This document shows, one piece after another, positions 51,289 through 60,718 of a DNA stretch of 64,000 bases. Location of the stretch: the NCBI GenBank assembly GCA_026418295.1, contig JAOABP010000001.1, positions 478,398-542,397 on the forward strand. Direction: 5' to 3'. The notes under the pieces were generated by a model. It made no database searches and had not been told where the DNA came from. It saw nothing but the letters and a program-made list of their open reading frames with translations. The translations under genes and the position numbers were made by a program. How positions within the stretch are numbered: position 1 is the first letter of the stretch; the number at the start of each line of letters is the position of its first letter. This DNA comes from Caldifarciminota bacterium. GTDB taxonomy: Bacteria; Hydrothermota; Tepidihabitantia; Tepidihabitantales; Tepidihabitantaceae.

Positions 51289-52458
51289 ATGAAGAAGAAA
51301 AATTACCGTTACCGTCCTGATCTCAGCGAACTGCCGGACTGGCTGCGGAAACGCCGGACCCCGCGCAAGCATCTCTATCTCTCGGGCAAGCGGATTCTGC
51401 CCAAAGGTATCACCGGCAAAGAGTCAGCGGTCTATCTGATTGAAGAAACCTTTCTTGCCTACAACTCCGCCCGGCTGCGTCAGGCATGCCAGCTGTTTGT
51501 CCAGAAGATGCTCAAACCGAAGACGATTATCGGGATGTCCCTTGCCGGTGCTCTTACCCCTGCCGGTCTCGGCTGTTCCTGCATTGTCCCGCTGATCAAG
51601 GCGGGATTTGTTGACTGGATTGTTGCCACCGGCGCCAACATGTATCACGACCTGCACTTTGCCTTCAACTTTCCGCTCTATGCCGGTTCACCCGCAGTTG
51701 ATGACACCGACCTGCGCAAGAATGATGTGGTCCGGATCTACGACATCTTTCTGGGCTATACCGACTGCCTCTGTGCCACTGATGAAATCCTGCGGAAGAT
51801 TCTTCTCCAGCCCGAGTTTCAGAAGGAGATGGGCACCGCCGAGTTCTACCATCATCTCGGGAAGTATGCCGCTGAATACGAGGAGAAAAACGGACTCAGG
51901 GATGTATCAATTCTTGCTGCTGCCTACCGCTGTGGCGTACCGATCCACACCAGCTCACCGGGAGACTCCACGATCGGAATGAACATCGCCGGGCTGGAAC
52001 TGAAGGGGCTGAAACTGCGGATCAATCCGTCAATTGATGTCAATGAGACCACCTCCTATGTCCTCTATGCCAAGCGTTCAGGTGGTGAGTCGGGAGTTGT
52101 GCTGGTCGGCGGCGGTTCGCCCAAGAACTTCATGCTGCAGACCGAACCCCAGATTCAGGAGATCCTGATGCTGCGTGATGTCGGTCAGGACTACTTCATC
52201 CAGTTCACCGATGCCCGGCCTGATACTGGCGGACTTTCCGGTGCAACCCCGCACGAAGCGGTCTCCTGGGGCAAGGTGGATCCGAACCGGCTGCCGGATG
52301 CGATCGTCTGCTATCTGGACGCCACTGTGGCACTGCCGCTCTTTACCCATTATGCACTGGCAAGGCACAAACCGCGCAAGCTCCACCGGCTCTACGACCG
52401 CCGGGCAGAAATGATGGAACGGCTGAAACAGGAGTTTTTCCAGCACACCCGGATCTGA
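51289..52458 (+). CDS. Deoxyhypusine synthase-like protein, probable homospermidine synthase
   Basis: A 389-residue NAD-dependent aminobutyl transferase of the DHS family. Motifs: [59 protein letters not shown], and [23 protein letters not shown], whose Lys329 matches the catalytic lysine of human DHS. Bacteria lack eIF5A, so such proteins are thought to use putrescine and make homospermidine. The preceding decarboxylase supports this. AGGAGGTG precedes ATG. A different acceptor is possible. Confidence 0.85.
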   Translation: MKKKNYRYRPDLSELPDWLRKRRTPRKHLYLSGKRILPKGITGKESAVYLIEETFLAYNSARLRQACQLFVQKMLKPKTIIGMSLAGALTPAGLGCSCIVPLIKAGFVDWIVATGANMYHDLHFAFNFPLYAGSPAVDDTDLRKNDVVRIYDIFLGYTDCLCATDEILRKILLQPEFQKEMGTAEFYHHLGKYAAEYEEKNGLRDVSILAAAYRCGVPIHTSSPGDSTIGMNIAGLELKGLKLRINPSIDVNETTSYVLYAKRSGGESGVVLVGGGSPKNFMLQTEPQIQEILMLRDVGQDYFIQFTDARPDTGGLSGATPHEAVSWGKVDPNRLPDAIVCYLDATVALPLFTHYALARHKPRKLHRLYDRRAEMMERLKQEFFQHTRI

Positions 52459-52467
52459 AGCAGTAAT

Positions 52468-54216
52468 CTAACTGTCAAGCTTTTCCAGCTCCTCCCTGAG
52501 GAGCTGGCGCTCATAGAGCCGGTAATAGAGACCGGATCTTGACAGAAGTTCGGCAGGTGTGCCCTGCTCGCTGATTTCGCCCCGGTCCAGGACATAGATG
52601 TAATCACAGGCGGAAAGCACCTTGAGCCGGTGGGAAACGATGATAAATGTCCGGTCGGGAAGTGCGGTAAAGAGCCGGGCAAAAAACTCCTGCTCGGTAT
52701 CCGCATCCAGCCCGGAAGTGGCATCATCGAGAATGACTATCTCCGGCTGAGTCAGCAGCGCCCGTGCCAGCGCCACCCGCGCCTTCTGACCACCGGAAAG
52801 ACCTGTACCCCTTTCCCCTAAGGGTTCATCCAGCCCCTGGGCAAATTCGCGGACATCACCATCCAGCTGCACCAGCTGTAACAGCTCCCATAACCGCGCC
52901 TCATCCGCCTGCCGGCCGAAGAGGATGTTGTTACGCAGGGTATCCGAAAACAGAACCGGCTCCTGCGGTGCATATCCGAACAGCTGACGATAGGCGGTCA
53001 GGTTCAGCTCCCGGATGTCGGTGCTGTTCAACTTCACCATCCCCGCATCCGGCTCCATCAGCCGCAGTATCAGCCGGAGCAGCGTGCTCTTGCCCGAACC
53101 GACCGTGCCGGCAATGCCGATCTTTCTGCCGGGCGGAATTACCATTGACACATTTCTGACCACCGGCACCTGCTCATAACTGAAGGTCACCCGCTCGAGC
53201 CGGATTTCACCCGGCACCGGATTGAGCTCGGCAGCACCGCGCCGGATGCTGAAATCCTCGCTCACCAGCTCCCGAATCCGCTCTTCTGCTCCCCTTGCCC
53301 TTCTGCCGGTAACAAACAGATTGCCGATATCAAACATCGTCGGCAGGAGCATCAGCTGATAGACATTGAAGGCAACGAATTCTCCCAGCGTCAACCGCCG
53401 GGCAATCACCAGCCCTCCGCCCACCCAGAGCACGAGCAGCAGCGCCAGCTCGGCAATCGCCATATACAGCACCTGGAGCCGGGCTTCAAACCGGGTCTCG
53501 CGCACCGCCAGCCCGACCCGCCGGTTGAGCGTTTCGGTGAATCGGCGGCTCATCCCGTCTGCCGTAACAAACGCCTTGACCAGCCGGATGCCGGCAAATG
53601 CCGACTGCAGCTGATTGTTGATCTCCGCAATCTGCTCCCGCCAGCGCATGAACAGCCCGTAGATCTTCGGACCGAGCCGGAGCCAGCCGAAGACCCCAAG
53701 ACTCACCGGCACCACTGTCACCAGCGTCAGCAGCCAGTTCATGCGCAGGAGCATCACCAGCGTAAACAGGGCAAGCAGGGCACCGGCGACAAACCGGAAG
53801 ATACCGGAACAGGCAAACCAGGACAGCTCCTGGAGGTCATGGTCCAGCCGTTCCATCGCATCCCCGCTCGGAAACCGGTTCGTGAACCGGTAGTCAAAGT
53901 AGAGCAGCCGGCTGAAAACACCGCTCCGCACCTCCCACTGAAACCTCTCATTCGTCCTGCCCCGGATAAACGGCAGCAGGACATCAGCCACCGCCCGCGC
54001 CAGCCCGAACCCGGAAAGTATCAGCACATAACTCAGCAGTTTCCGGCCTGTGATCTCCGACTTGATCCCGTCAATGATCAGCCGGAGCAGATAGGGAAAG
54101 GCAACCGCCACCGCACTGGCAAAAGCGGTCAGAACTACCAGCAGCACCGCCAGCGGGATGTGGCGGCGCCAGAAATCGTAAACCAGCTTCAGCCCGCCCG
54201 TTCTGCCCTTAGCCAT
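52468..54216 (-). CDS. ABC exporter half-transporter (second of pair)
   Basis: A 582-residue fused permease-ATPase. Six membrane spans occupy residues about 15-300. The ATPase has Walker A GIAGTVGSGKSTLLRLIL, Q-loop FGYAPQEPVLFSDT, signature LSGGQKARVALARALL, Walker B IVILDDATSGLD, and an H-loop VSHRL. The switch Glu is Asp (LDDATSG), so this subunit probably holds the degenerate site of a heterodimer. ATG 54216 follows CAGGAGG; the ORF-track start is 16 codons too early. It overlaps the first exporter gene by 8 nt. Confidence 0.92.
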   Translation of the reverse strand: MAKGRTGGLKLVYDFWRRHIPLAVLLVVLTAFASAVAVAFPYLLRLIIDGIKSEITGRKLLSYVLILSGFGLARAVADVLLPFIRGRTNERFQWEVRSGVFSRLLYFDYRFTNRFPSGDAMERLDHDLQELSWFACSGIFRFVAGALLALFTLVMLLRMNWLLTLVTVVPVSLGVFGWLRLGPKIYGLFMRWREQIAEINNQLQSAFAGIRLVKAFVTADGMSRRFTETLNRRVGLAVRETRFEARLQVLYMAIAELALLLVLWVGGGLVIARRLTLGEFVAFNVYQLMLLPTMFDIGNLFVTGRRARGAEERIRELVSEDFSIRRGAAELNPVPGEIRLERVTFSYEQVPVVRNVSMVIPPGRKIGIAGTVGSGKSTLLRLILRLMEPDAGMVKLNSTDIRELNLTAYRQLFGYAPQEPVLFSDTLRNNILFGRQADEARLWELLQLVQLDGDVREFAQGLDEPLGERGTGLSGGQKARVALARALLTQPEIVILDDATSGLDADTEQEFFARLFTALPDRTFIIVSHRLKVLSACDYIYVLDRGEISEQGTPAELLSRSGLYYRLYERQLLREELEKLDS

Positions 54217-56002
54217 CTGTCCTGGCCTCCTGTTCCACAAACTGCAGCCGGAAGAACCGGGCATAGATGCCGTCTTTTCTTAACAGCTCCTCATGCGTGC
54301 CCTGCTCGGCGATCCTGCCCTTGTGGACCACAACAATCCGGTCCACCAGCTGAATCGTTGCCAGCCGGTGGGCGATAATGATTGCGGTCCTGCCGGCAAG
54401 CAGCTCCCTGAGCCCCTCCTGAATCAGCTGTTCGGTATGGGGGTCAACTGCGGAGGTCGCCTCATCAAGAATCAGAATCTGCGGGTCCCGCACCAGCGCC
54501 CGGGCAAATGCCAGCAGCTGCCGCTCACCCAGCGAAAGATTGGCACCGGCTTCAGTGACCGGAGTATCATACCCCTGGGCAAATCGTCGAATTGATTCAT
54601 CAATCCGGACCCGCTCTGCCGCCCGGATCACCTGCTCCGGCGCAACGGCCTGGTCAAACAGCCGGAGATTATCCAGCACCGTGCCCGGAAACAGCACCAC
54701 CTCCTGGGGCACAAATCCGGTCAGCCGGCGCAATGAATCATTGTCAATCTCCTGCAGATCAATACCGTCAAACAGAATTTTCCCCTGCTGCGGGCGGTAA
54801 AATTTCAAAATCAGACCGATGAGTGAACTCTTGCCCCCGCCGGTTTCGCCGACCAGCGCCACCTTCTCGCCCCTGCCGATTCTTAAATTGATATCCCGGA
54901 GCACATACTCCTCACCCTCATAGGCAAACCACACCCGCTCAAACTCAATCGCCCGGTTGAACCCGAGCGGACCGGTTATTCTGCCGGCAGGTTCAGGCTG
55001 CTGATCCAGAATCTTCAGCGCCCGCTCCGCTGAGGCAAACGCCCGCTGCATGATGTTAATCTGGTCCGAAATCGCCCGCAGGGGTGCAAACAGCTGGCTG
55101 ATATAGGAGATAAAAAGCACGAGCGTGCCGACGGTCAGCGCACCCTTCAAAGCCCAGCTCCCGCCGACCGCCAGCACCAGCCCGATCCCCAAAAGTTCAC
55201 CGAAATCAACCAGAAACCAGACCGCATACCAGAGATAGGACGCCTTCAGCTCACCCGTGAACTTCTGCCGGTTCAGCCGGTCCATCCGGGCAGCAAAATT
55301 CCCCTCCTGATTGAACACCTGAATCACCGGCAGTCCGCGCAGCGCCTCCACGACCAGATTGTTGATATCAGCCACCCGGCGCCGGACCTCAAGATAAACC
55401 GGCCGGACCTTCTTCTGAAACAGGTAAAAGGCAAGCACAAACGGCGGCAGCAGCATCGCCACCAGCAGATAAAGCCGCCAGCTGGTAATGCCCATGATTA
55501 CGCTCATTCCGACAAGCATCAGCCCGCTCTGGAGCAGCACCACCGAAGTCCGGGTGAAAAGCATCTTCAGCGCCTCGGTGTCGCTCTCAACCCGGGAAAT
55601 CAGTCTGCCGCTGGGATTCTGGTCAAAGAATGACATCGGCAGTTTCAGGATGTGCTCAAAAAGCCGCCTTTTCAGATTAGCCGCACCCCGCTCTCCCACC
55701 TGCGCCAGCCAGACAAGCTGAAAATAGGTGGCAGCAAAGATGCCCGCCTGGACCGCCAGATACAGAAGCGAGGTCACCGCCAGCCCGCGCAGATCACCCC
55801 GGGCGAGATTAACATCAATCGCCCGTTTCAGAAGCACCGGACCAAGCAGAGAGAGCCCGCTCGAAACCAGCAGCAGCAGACCGGCAGCGACAATCCTGCC
55901 AAGATATGGAGAAAAGAAGGGCCAGAGCCGGCGCAGATAATCAATTGCCCGGCCCTGCGCCCGCTCCTCCTCCTCGGGCGGCATGAACTCACCATGAAAC
56001 AT
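54209..56002 (-). CDS. ABC exporter half-transporter (first of pair)
   Basis: A 597-residue permease-ATPase fusion. Membrane spans lie at about residues 35-335. ATPase: Walker A LVGETGGGKSSLIGLIL, Q-loop GFVPQEVVLFPGTV, signature LSLGERQLLAFARALV, Walker B ILILDEATSAVD with catalytic Glu, and H-loop IAHRLATI. The canonical Glu here and Asp in its partner fit a heterodimeric exporter of the TM287/288 type. Substrate may be a lipid or drug. A promoter ends 8 nt before ATG. Confidence 0.93.
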   Translation of the reverse strand: MFHGEFMPPEEEERAQGRAIDYLRRLWPFFSPYLGRIVAAGLLLLVSSGLSLLGPVLLKRAIDVNLARGDLRGLAVTSLLYLAVQAGIFAATYFQLVWLAQVGERGAANLKRRLFEHILKLPMSFFDQNPSGRLISRVESDTEALKMLFTRTSVVLLQSGLMLVGMSVIMGITSWRLYLLVAMLLPPFVLAFYLFQKKVRPVYLEVRRRVADINNLVVEALRGLPVIQVFNQEGNFAARMDRLNRQKFTGELKASYLWYAVWFLVDFGELLGIGLVLAVGGSWALKGALTVGTLVLFISYISQLFAPLRAISDQINIMQRAFASAERALKILDQQPEPAGRITGPLGFNRAIEFERVWFAYEGEEYVLRDINLRIGRGEKVALVGETGGGKSSLIGLILKFYRPQQGKILFDGIDLQEIDNDSLRRLTGFVPQEVVLFPGTVLDNLRLFDQAVAPEQVIRAAERVRIDESIRRFAQGYDTPVTEAGANLSLGERQLLAFARALVRDPQILILDEATSAVDPHTEQLIQEGLRELLAGRTAIIIAHRLATIQLVDRIVVVHKGRIAEQGTHEELLRKDGIYARFFRLQFVEQEARTDG

Positions 56003-56010
56003 AGACCTAA

Positions 56011-56038
56011 ATTATCAGCAAATTCTGAGAGGTGTCCA
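56011..56038 (-). promoter_or_regulatory. Promoter of the ABC exporter operon, near-leaderless
   Basis: TGGACA (56038-56033), 16 nt, GATAAT (56016-56011), then 8 nt to ATG 56002. Confidence 0.5.
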
Positions 56039-56067
56039 GTAAGGAAATTGCTCCGGGAAAATCGCAG

Positions 56068-58635
56068 TCAGCGAATCAGAACCAGCCTCCCCCTTTTTGG
56101 TGATCCTGCCACCCGGACAAAATAAACGCCCGCTGGAACAGTATTGCCTTTCTCATCTCTGCCGTCCCAGTGCCACTCCGTTTCTGCGGCTTTAACCGCC
56201 GGCTTCAGTCTCCGGACCACCCTGCCGGCTTTATCATAAACCACCAGGAGCGATGCCGGCAGTGAACCGCGAATAACACAATTTTCCCAAACCGGATTGG
56301 GACTAACCGTCACCGCACTGACTCCAAGCCCATCACCTTCACCTATTCCCGGTGGCGTCAGTCTGATCGTATAAATCCGGCTCCTGCTTTGGGCAAAGAG
56401 ACGGTGTCCCTCACGGTCAACATCAACAAATAAGTTGAAGTACGGTGCTCCAATCGGAAATTCTATGTAACCGATAATCCGGTCATTAATGCAGTCAACG
56501 ACGGTCACCCCGATAGTGTCCAACATCCCCGCCTCAGGCCTCTGCTGAATGTCTGTGGGGATAAACAGCTTATTATCGTAGAATGCGGTCGTCAAAGAAC
56601 TCCAAAAATGTGCCGCCGGATAAATCACCTTTATCAGGCTCTCCTGCGCACAGTCTATTACTCCGATCACCTCATCATACCCCTGCGGCGACGGAAGTGT
56701 ATGGGCTCTGTAATATACCTTATTATTAGCACCGGTTACCCAGCCCTCAGCCCTCAACTCCGGAAACAGCTTCAGCACTGTATCAGCACCGGCGTCAATT
56801 GAAAAAAGCACCCCGTCAAGGTGAATTGGCGAGACATAAACACGGTTGAAAACAGTATCGCAGTACAGGTACCAGACAGGATAAGGCACCCGAATAACAT
56901 GAGTAACCCGTTTCAATGAACAATCATACACCGAAATAACAGGCCTGAAGTGATGGGCAATATAAACCTTGTTCACACCCGCATGCCAGTAACACCCTAC
57001 CGCCCCGTCGAAATCAAGCGGAACCGTTTGCACCACGCTGTCGGCTTCGGTGTCAATGACGGTCAATCTGCTCGGAGCGGCAAAATGAACACAGTAAAGG
57101 TATTTATCCCGGGTTGTCCTGGTCAGCATCCAGGGGTCGGGTGGCACCGGAATCTCACGGAGCACCGTATCGGCAATGCAGTCAATTACCTTCACCATCT
57201 GATCCCCATTGACTATCACATAAATCTTGTTTCCCGATTTATCCGGTAAACAGACATTTATTTCGTCATAAATCAGCGCGCCGACTGGAAATGATTTCAG
57301 CAGCCTGCCGGTCTCGTCAAGAACCGAACACAGCGACCTCTCAAAATCATTGCCAAAAACATAAAGTTTCCGCACCGCCGGATTCCAGAAGACAGCGCTG
57401 ATCTCAACGCCGCCCCGAATGCTGTCCACCAGCTGATGCGCTGCCGCATCAAATACATATATCCGGTTCATACTGCTGATGTAAAGACGATTGTTGTTGG
57501 GATTGTAGCAGACTGTGCCCTGGGAGCCGTAGTTATTAACAGTGAGCAGGGCAATTAACGAATCTGTCTGGCAGTCAATTACCGCAACCCCGGGATCAGA
57601 ATAAAGATAGAGCCTTTTTAGTTCCGGAACCGGAATCAGTCCGTAAGACCGCTCAGGTGTAATACAAGGCAGAATCAGCCGGCCCAGTATGCTGTCACTT
57701 GCGGCACTGATTACATAAATTGTTGATGCGCCTCCTGTGGTTACGGCATAGATTTTATCCAGACCGGGGTCATAAGCGAGCAAATTGGCAGCGACATTTA
57801 ACCGACGGCATACCGAATCACCCTGACAGTCAAAAACCACCAACTCATTCCCCAAAGCCAGGTAAACCTTCCGGTGCTGATTGACATAAATCATATCTGA
57901 AGTTCTTACTTCCCACGCGGAATCGCTGATAAGAACCTGCTCAGGAACCGAAGGCCTGGTCCGGGCATCAATGATATTCAGCCAGTAGGTGTAATATATT
58001 GAACCTAAATGGATTGAACTTAGAACATAGTACTTCTGGAGCTCAGGTGCCCAGACAATCCGCACCGGGATTCCGGACACTATCTGAACATAATCAATCA
58101 GACGATGGGTCAGCCCGTCAAAAAATATCACCTCATTACGCCTTCTCACTCCATCACTCTCATTACAAACCGCCAGACAATCCATTGAATCGTCATAAAC
58201 CATACCCTGAAAACTTTCGTTGGTAGTCCAGAGTTGGGCAATCAGACTGTCATTGTGAAAGTCAATCACATCCACCCCACCCAGCGCATAGAGATATGCC
58301 CGGTTGGTTCTCCTGTGCCAGAATCCGGCATAACCATAGGTATCATCAAGTCGTCGAACATACGGAATTTCTTTGATAATACGGTTTGTTTCGCAGTCAA
58401 TCACCGAAATCCAGTGATCACTGACACAGTACAATTTATTCTCGGTTTGCGAAAGAACAAGTTCCTTAGCCACGACACAATACGGCTCCAGCGCTCCGTT
58501 ATAATCCAGCCAGGGAAGTGGCGTCATCCGTTCAATAACCTGAGCATAAAGAACTGCATTAAGAACCGATACCAGCACTGCAAAAACCGCCAGCTTTAAA
58601 TTACCGCTTATGGATACGGCCCTTCCCGGATGCAT
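56068..58635 (-). CDS. Secreted YVTN/beta-propeller protein with sorting-type C-terminus
   Basis: An 855-residue protein with a signal peptide (LAVFAVLVSVLNAVLYAQ). Many repeats of the form I-x-V-I-D-C-x-T-D-S-L-I (WISVIDCETNRIIKEI, VAVIDCQTDSLIALL, VKVIDCIADTVLREI, VIDTEADSVVQTV) are YVTN-type blades, probably two propellers. The last about 80 residues are a FlgD-like domain (VVYDKAGRVVRRL...TVPAGVYFVRV) ending RLVLIR. Likely a surface or matrix protein. ATG 58635 follows AAGGAGG by 8 nt. It lies 15 nt after the frameshifted kelch gene and shares its promoter. Confidence 0.78.
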   Translation of the reverse strand: MHPGRAVSISGNLKLAVFAVLVSVLNAVLYAQVIERMTPLPWLDYNGALEPYCVVAKELVLSQTENKLYCVSDHWISVIDCETNRIIKEIPYVRRLDDTYGYAGFWHRRTNRAYLYALGGVDVIDFHNDSLIAQLWTTNESFQGMVYDDSMDCLAVCNESDGVRRRNEVIFFDGLTHRLIDYVQIVSGIPVRIVWAPELQKYYVLSSIHLGSIYYTYWLNIIDARTRPSVPEQVLISDSAWEVRTSDMIYVNQHRKVYLALGNELVVFDCQGDSVCRRLNVAANLLAYDPGLDKIYAVTTGGASTIYVISAASDSILGRLILPCITPERSYGLIPVPELKRLYLYSDPGVAVIDCQTDSLIALLTVNNYGSQGTVCYNPNNNRLYISSMNRIYVFDAAAHQLVDSIRGGVEISAVFWNPAVRKLYVFGNDFERSLCSVLDETGRLLKSFPVGALIYDEINVCLPDKSGNKIYVIVNGDQMVKVIDCIADTVLREIPVPPDPWMLTRTTRDKYLYCVHFAAPSRLTVIDTEADSVVQTVPLDFDGAVGCYWHAGVNKVYIAHHFRPVISVYDCSLKRVTHVIRVPYPVWYLYCDTVFNRVYVSPIHLDGVLFSIDAGADTVLKLFPELRAEGWVTGANNKVYYRAHTLPSPQGYDEVIGVIDCAQESLIKVIYPAAHFWSSLTTAFYDNKLFIPTDIQQRPEAGMLDTIGVTVVDCINDRIIGYIEFPIGAPYFNLFVDVDREGHRLFAQSRSRIYTIRLTPPGIGEGDGLGVSAVTVSPNPVWENCVIRGSLPASLLVVYDKAGRVVRRLKPAVKAAETEWHWDGRDEKGNTVPAGVYFVRVAGSPKRGRLVLIR

Positions 58636-58650
58636 CACGATTACCTCCTT

Positions 58651-59551
58651 TTACTTTATGATCACACGGACAGTCTGTGCCTCATTACCGGTGGCGAACC
58701 GGACCAGATAAACCCCGGCGGGAACGGGCCTGCCGGCATCATCACGGGTATCCCATTCCACAGCCGGAGAACCGGAGCCAGACTGTCCGATGATCAAGCC
58801 CCTGATTTTCCTGCCGGAGATTGAATAGACATCACTCTTGATCCAGCCCGGCTCTGCCACCCGGCAGGGCAATCTGACCATTTCCCCCCTGACGGACCCA
58901 GATTGAATTGCCCGGATAACTATTGTCAAGTAATACACCCTCCGACTGTCCACCGCTCTCAGGTAACTCATAGCTGCTCCACAATCGTAGGGTGCGTCTG
59001 TCAACTTGTACCATTTCGGGATCGCCTTGATACCGTTCATGCCGGGATATTCCACCGGTCCGTATCTGTAGAAATGCGGACTGTTACCCCCGACAATCGC
59101 ATAAACCCAGGCGCAGGCGCCAGGTGATGCCGGATTGTCGTAGGCAAATGCCAGTGCCGCTCCGCTGACAGCCGGTTCCGGCAGGTCCGGATAACGGAGC
59201 CAGGAGTTCTGACTTATGCTGTAACGCCAGAACTGCCTGCTGCCCCCCCCACCAGAGCGTAAATATGGTCTCTGAGGTCAGAGGTGAGCGCTCCACCTGC
59301 CTGCACCGGCACCGCTTCTGCCGGCAGGTCAGCGACACTGGCATCATCCCACTGGTCATTGGCACAGTTATGCTTCAGGAACTTTTTTGTGCCGCCACCA
59401 ACGAACGCATAGATAACTCCGGGCAGTCCAGTAGTGAGTGCAGCACCGGGCTGTTCAGGATATGGACAGGGAGCAACCGGTTCCCAGGCAAAACTGAGAA
59501 CCACAGTCCTGATGAAATCAGGACTGTCATAATGCGGGATCTGTCTTTCAT
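58651..59551 (-). pseudogene. Kelch-like secreted protein gene, frameshifted
   Basis: Strong upstream signals (perfect promoter, AAAGGAGGAG, ATG 59551) lead into MKDRSRIMTVLISSGLWF, a likely signal peptide. The kelch-type sequence, however, is in another frame (PGAALTTGLPGVIYAFVGGG, DHIYALVGG) and after a run of eight G (59250-59243) shifts again to SRQFWRYSISQNSWLRYPDLPEP. The C-terminal part (58651-59055) has the FlgD-like domain ending VRVIIK. Two frame changes are needed for one protein. It may be a decaying gene, a phase-variable gene at the G8 tract, or a sequencing error. Confidence 0.7.
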
Positions 59552-59598
59552 AAACTCCTCCTTTACTGCCGCTCCCGGGACAGCCCCTATCCAGAGTA

Positions 59599-59627
59599 AT
59601 TATAATCTATGATTCTATTTCTGTCAA
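59599..59627 (-). promoter_or_regulatory. Perfect-consensus promoter of the kelch/YVTN operon
   Basis: On the minus strand TTGACA (59627-59622), 17 nt, TATAAT (59604-59599). The leader to ATG 59551 is about 40 nt and has a strong Shine-Dalgarno. Confidence 0.85.
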
Positions 59628-60718
59628 TAGTATTTGACGCTGGAACGCGTTTACTTATACTTCCTATCATCACATCAGGAAACCGGCTTGTTGCCCTTTC
59701 CGCCGGAATCGGGCGGGGACATCCGAACTATCTTGATGCTGTACTCTCATTTCTCCCCGGCGTGCCCCGACAGACAGCTTCCGGATGGAGTTGGCAGTTT
59801 TTAAGACAGCTCTACCGGCTCGGCGGCAGAGGCGGACCGCTGACCGGAATTTACAACCGGTTCCGTCGGTCCGGAGCAGTTTCCGCATCGGTATTATCAA
59901 TACTTGAGCATAAACTGAGGAGAGAACTTCGCAGTTTCCCCGGAACCGTGCTTGTTGACCATCCGCTCCTTGCCCGGCTGCTGGGACCGGTCTGCCGGGT
60001 CGTCTATCTGCACGGTGAAGTCGCCGCTCCGGAAAGCGCCGCAATCGCTGAGGCGGAACTGATTCTTGTCCCGCTGGAGCCGACCGCCCGGCGGTTTGAG
60101 GCGCTGGGCATCAGCCGGGCAAAACTGGCGGTCACCGGACTGATCATTGAACCGCAACTGCTGGCGCGTGCAGAAACCGCCTTCCATAATCGTCTGGCGC
60201 GCTACCGCACTGACCAGCCGCTGACCGTTGCCTTCTTCACCTCCGGCGCCTATCCCCGACCCCATATGACAGCCATCTGCCTTGCCGCCCGCTCCTGTCT
60301 TGATGCCGGACACCGGATGCTGGTGTTTGCCGGCACCGAAGGCAGATATGCCCCCAGACTTCCCGGCACCATGGTATTTTCATCCCGGGCTGAGGAAAAT
60401 GAAAAAACCGCCGGGCTTTTCCCCGAAATTGACCTGATGGTGGCGGCAGCGCACGAGCGGATAAACTGGGCGCTTGGCCTGGGCCTGCCGATGTTTGCCC
60501 TGCTGCCCCATATCGGACCGTTTGCGCCCGAAAACTTCGCCTTTGCCGCAGAACAGGGGGTATGCCTGCCCCTGACTCAACCGCAGAAACTGGGCTCAAT
60601 CATCAATACCCTGCGCCACTTCGGCAGACTGGCAGAAATGGCACAGGCGGGCTGGGGAAAATTACCGATCACCGGTGCGGAAAACGCTGCCCGGCTGGTG
60701 AGCGACTGTCTTCAGTAG
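59609..60718 (+). CDS. Glycosyltransferase-like protein (GT-B, MurG/MGDG-synthase type)
   Basis: Up to 369 residues. The first conserved element is LVALSAGIGRGHPNYLDAV, resembling the glycine-rich acceptor loop of MurG and diacylglycerol glycosyltransferases, and the C-terminal half has TVAFFTSGAYPR, HERINWALGLGLPMFALLPHIGPFAPENFAFA, typical of nucleotide-sugar binding in GT-B folds. It could glycosylate a lipid. ATG 59609 is the only canonical start, but the apparent promoter lies between it and the first conserved motif. No ATG, GTG or TTG occurs in frame between 59669 and the motif, so an ATC start at 59669 is possible. Confidence 0.65.
   Translation: MILFLSIVFDAGTRLLILPIITSGNRLVALSAGIGRGHPNYLDAVLSFLPGVPRQTASGWSWQFLRQLYRLGGRGGPLTGIYNRFRRSGAVSASVLSILEHKLRRELRSFPGTVLVDHPLLARLLGPVCRVVYLHGEVAAPESAAIAEAELILVPLEPTARRFEALGISRAKLAVTGLIIEPQLLARAETAFHNRLARYRTDQPLTVAFFTSGAYPRPHMTAICLAARSCLDAGHRMLVFAGTEGRYAPRLPGTMVFSSRAEENEKTAGLFPEIDLMVAAAHERINWALGLGLPMFALLPHIGPFAPENFAFAAEQGVCLPLTQPQKLGSIINTLRHFGRLAEMAQAGWGKLPITGAENAARLVSDCLQ
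59634..59661 (+). promoter_or_regulatory. Promoter inside the annotated N-terminus of the glycosyltransferase gene
   Basis: TTGACG (59634-59639), 16 nt, TATACT (59656-59661). Transcription would start near 59668, after the ATG at 59609 and directly before an in-frame ATC at 59669. Confidence 0.55.

Noticed and set aside
59599-59608. TATAAT just before ATG 59609 on the plus strand as promoter of the glycosyltransferase gene
   Set aside because: It is the partly palindromic -10 of the perfect minus-strand promoter, has no -35 at the right distance, and lies only 2 nt from the ATG.
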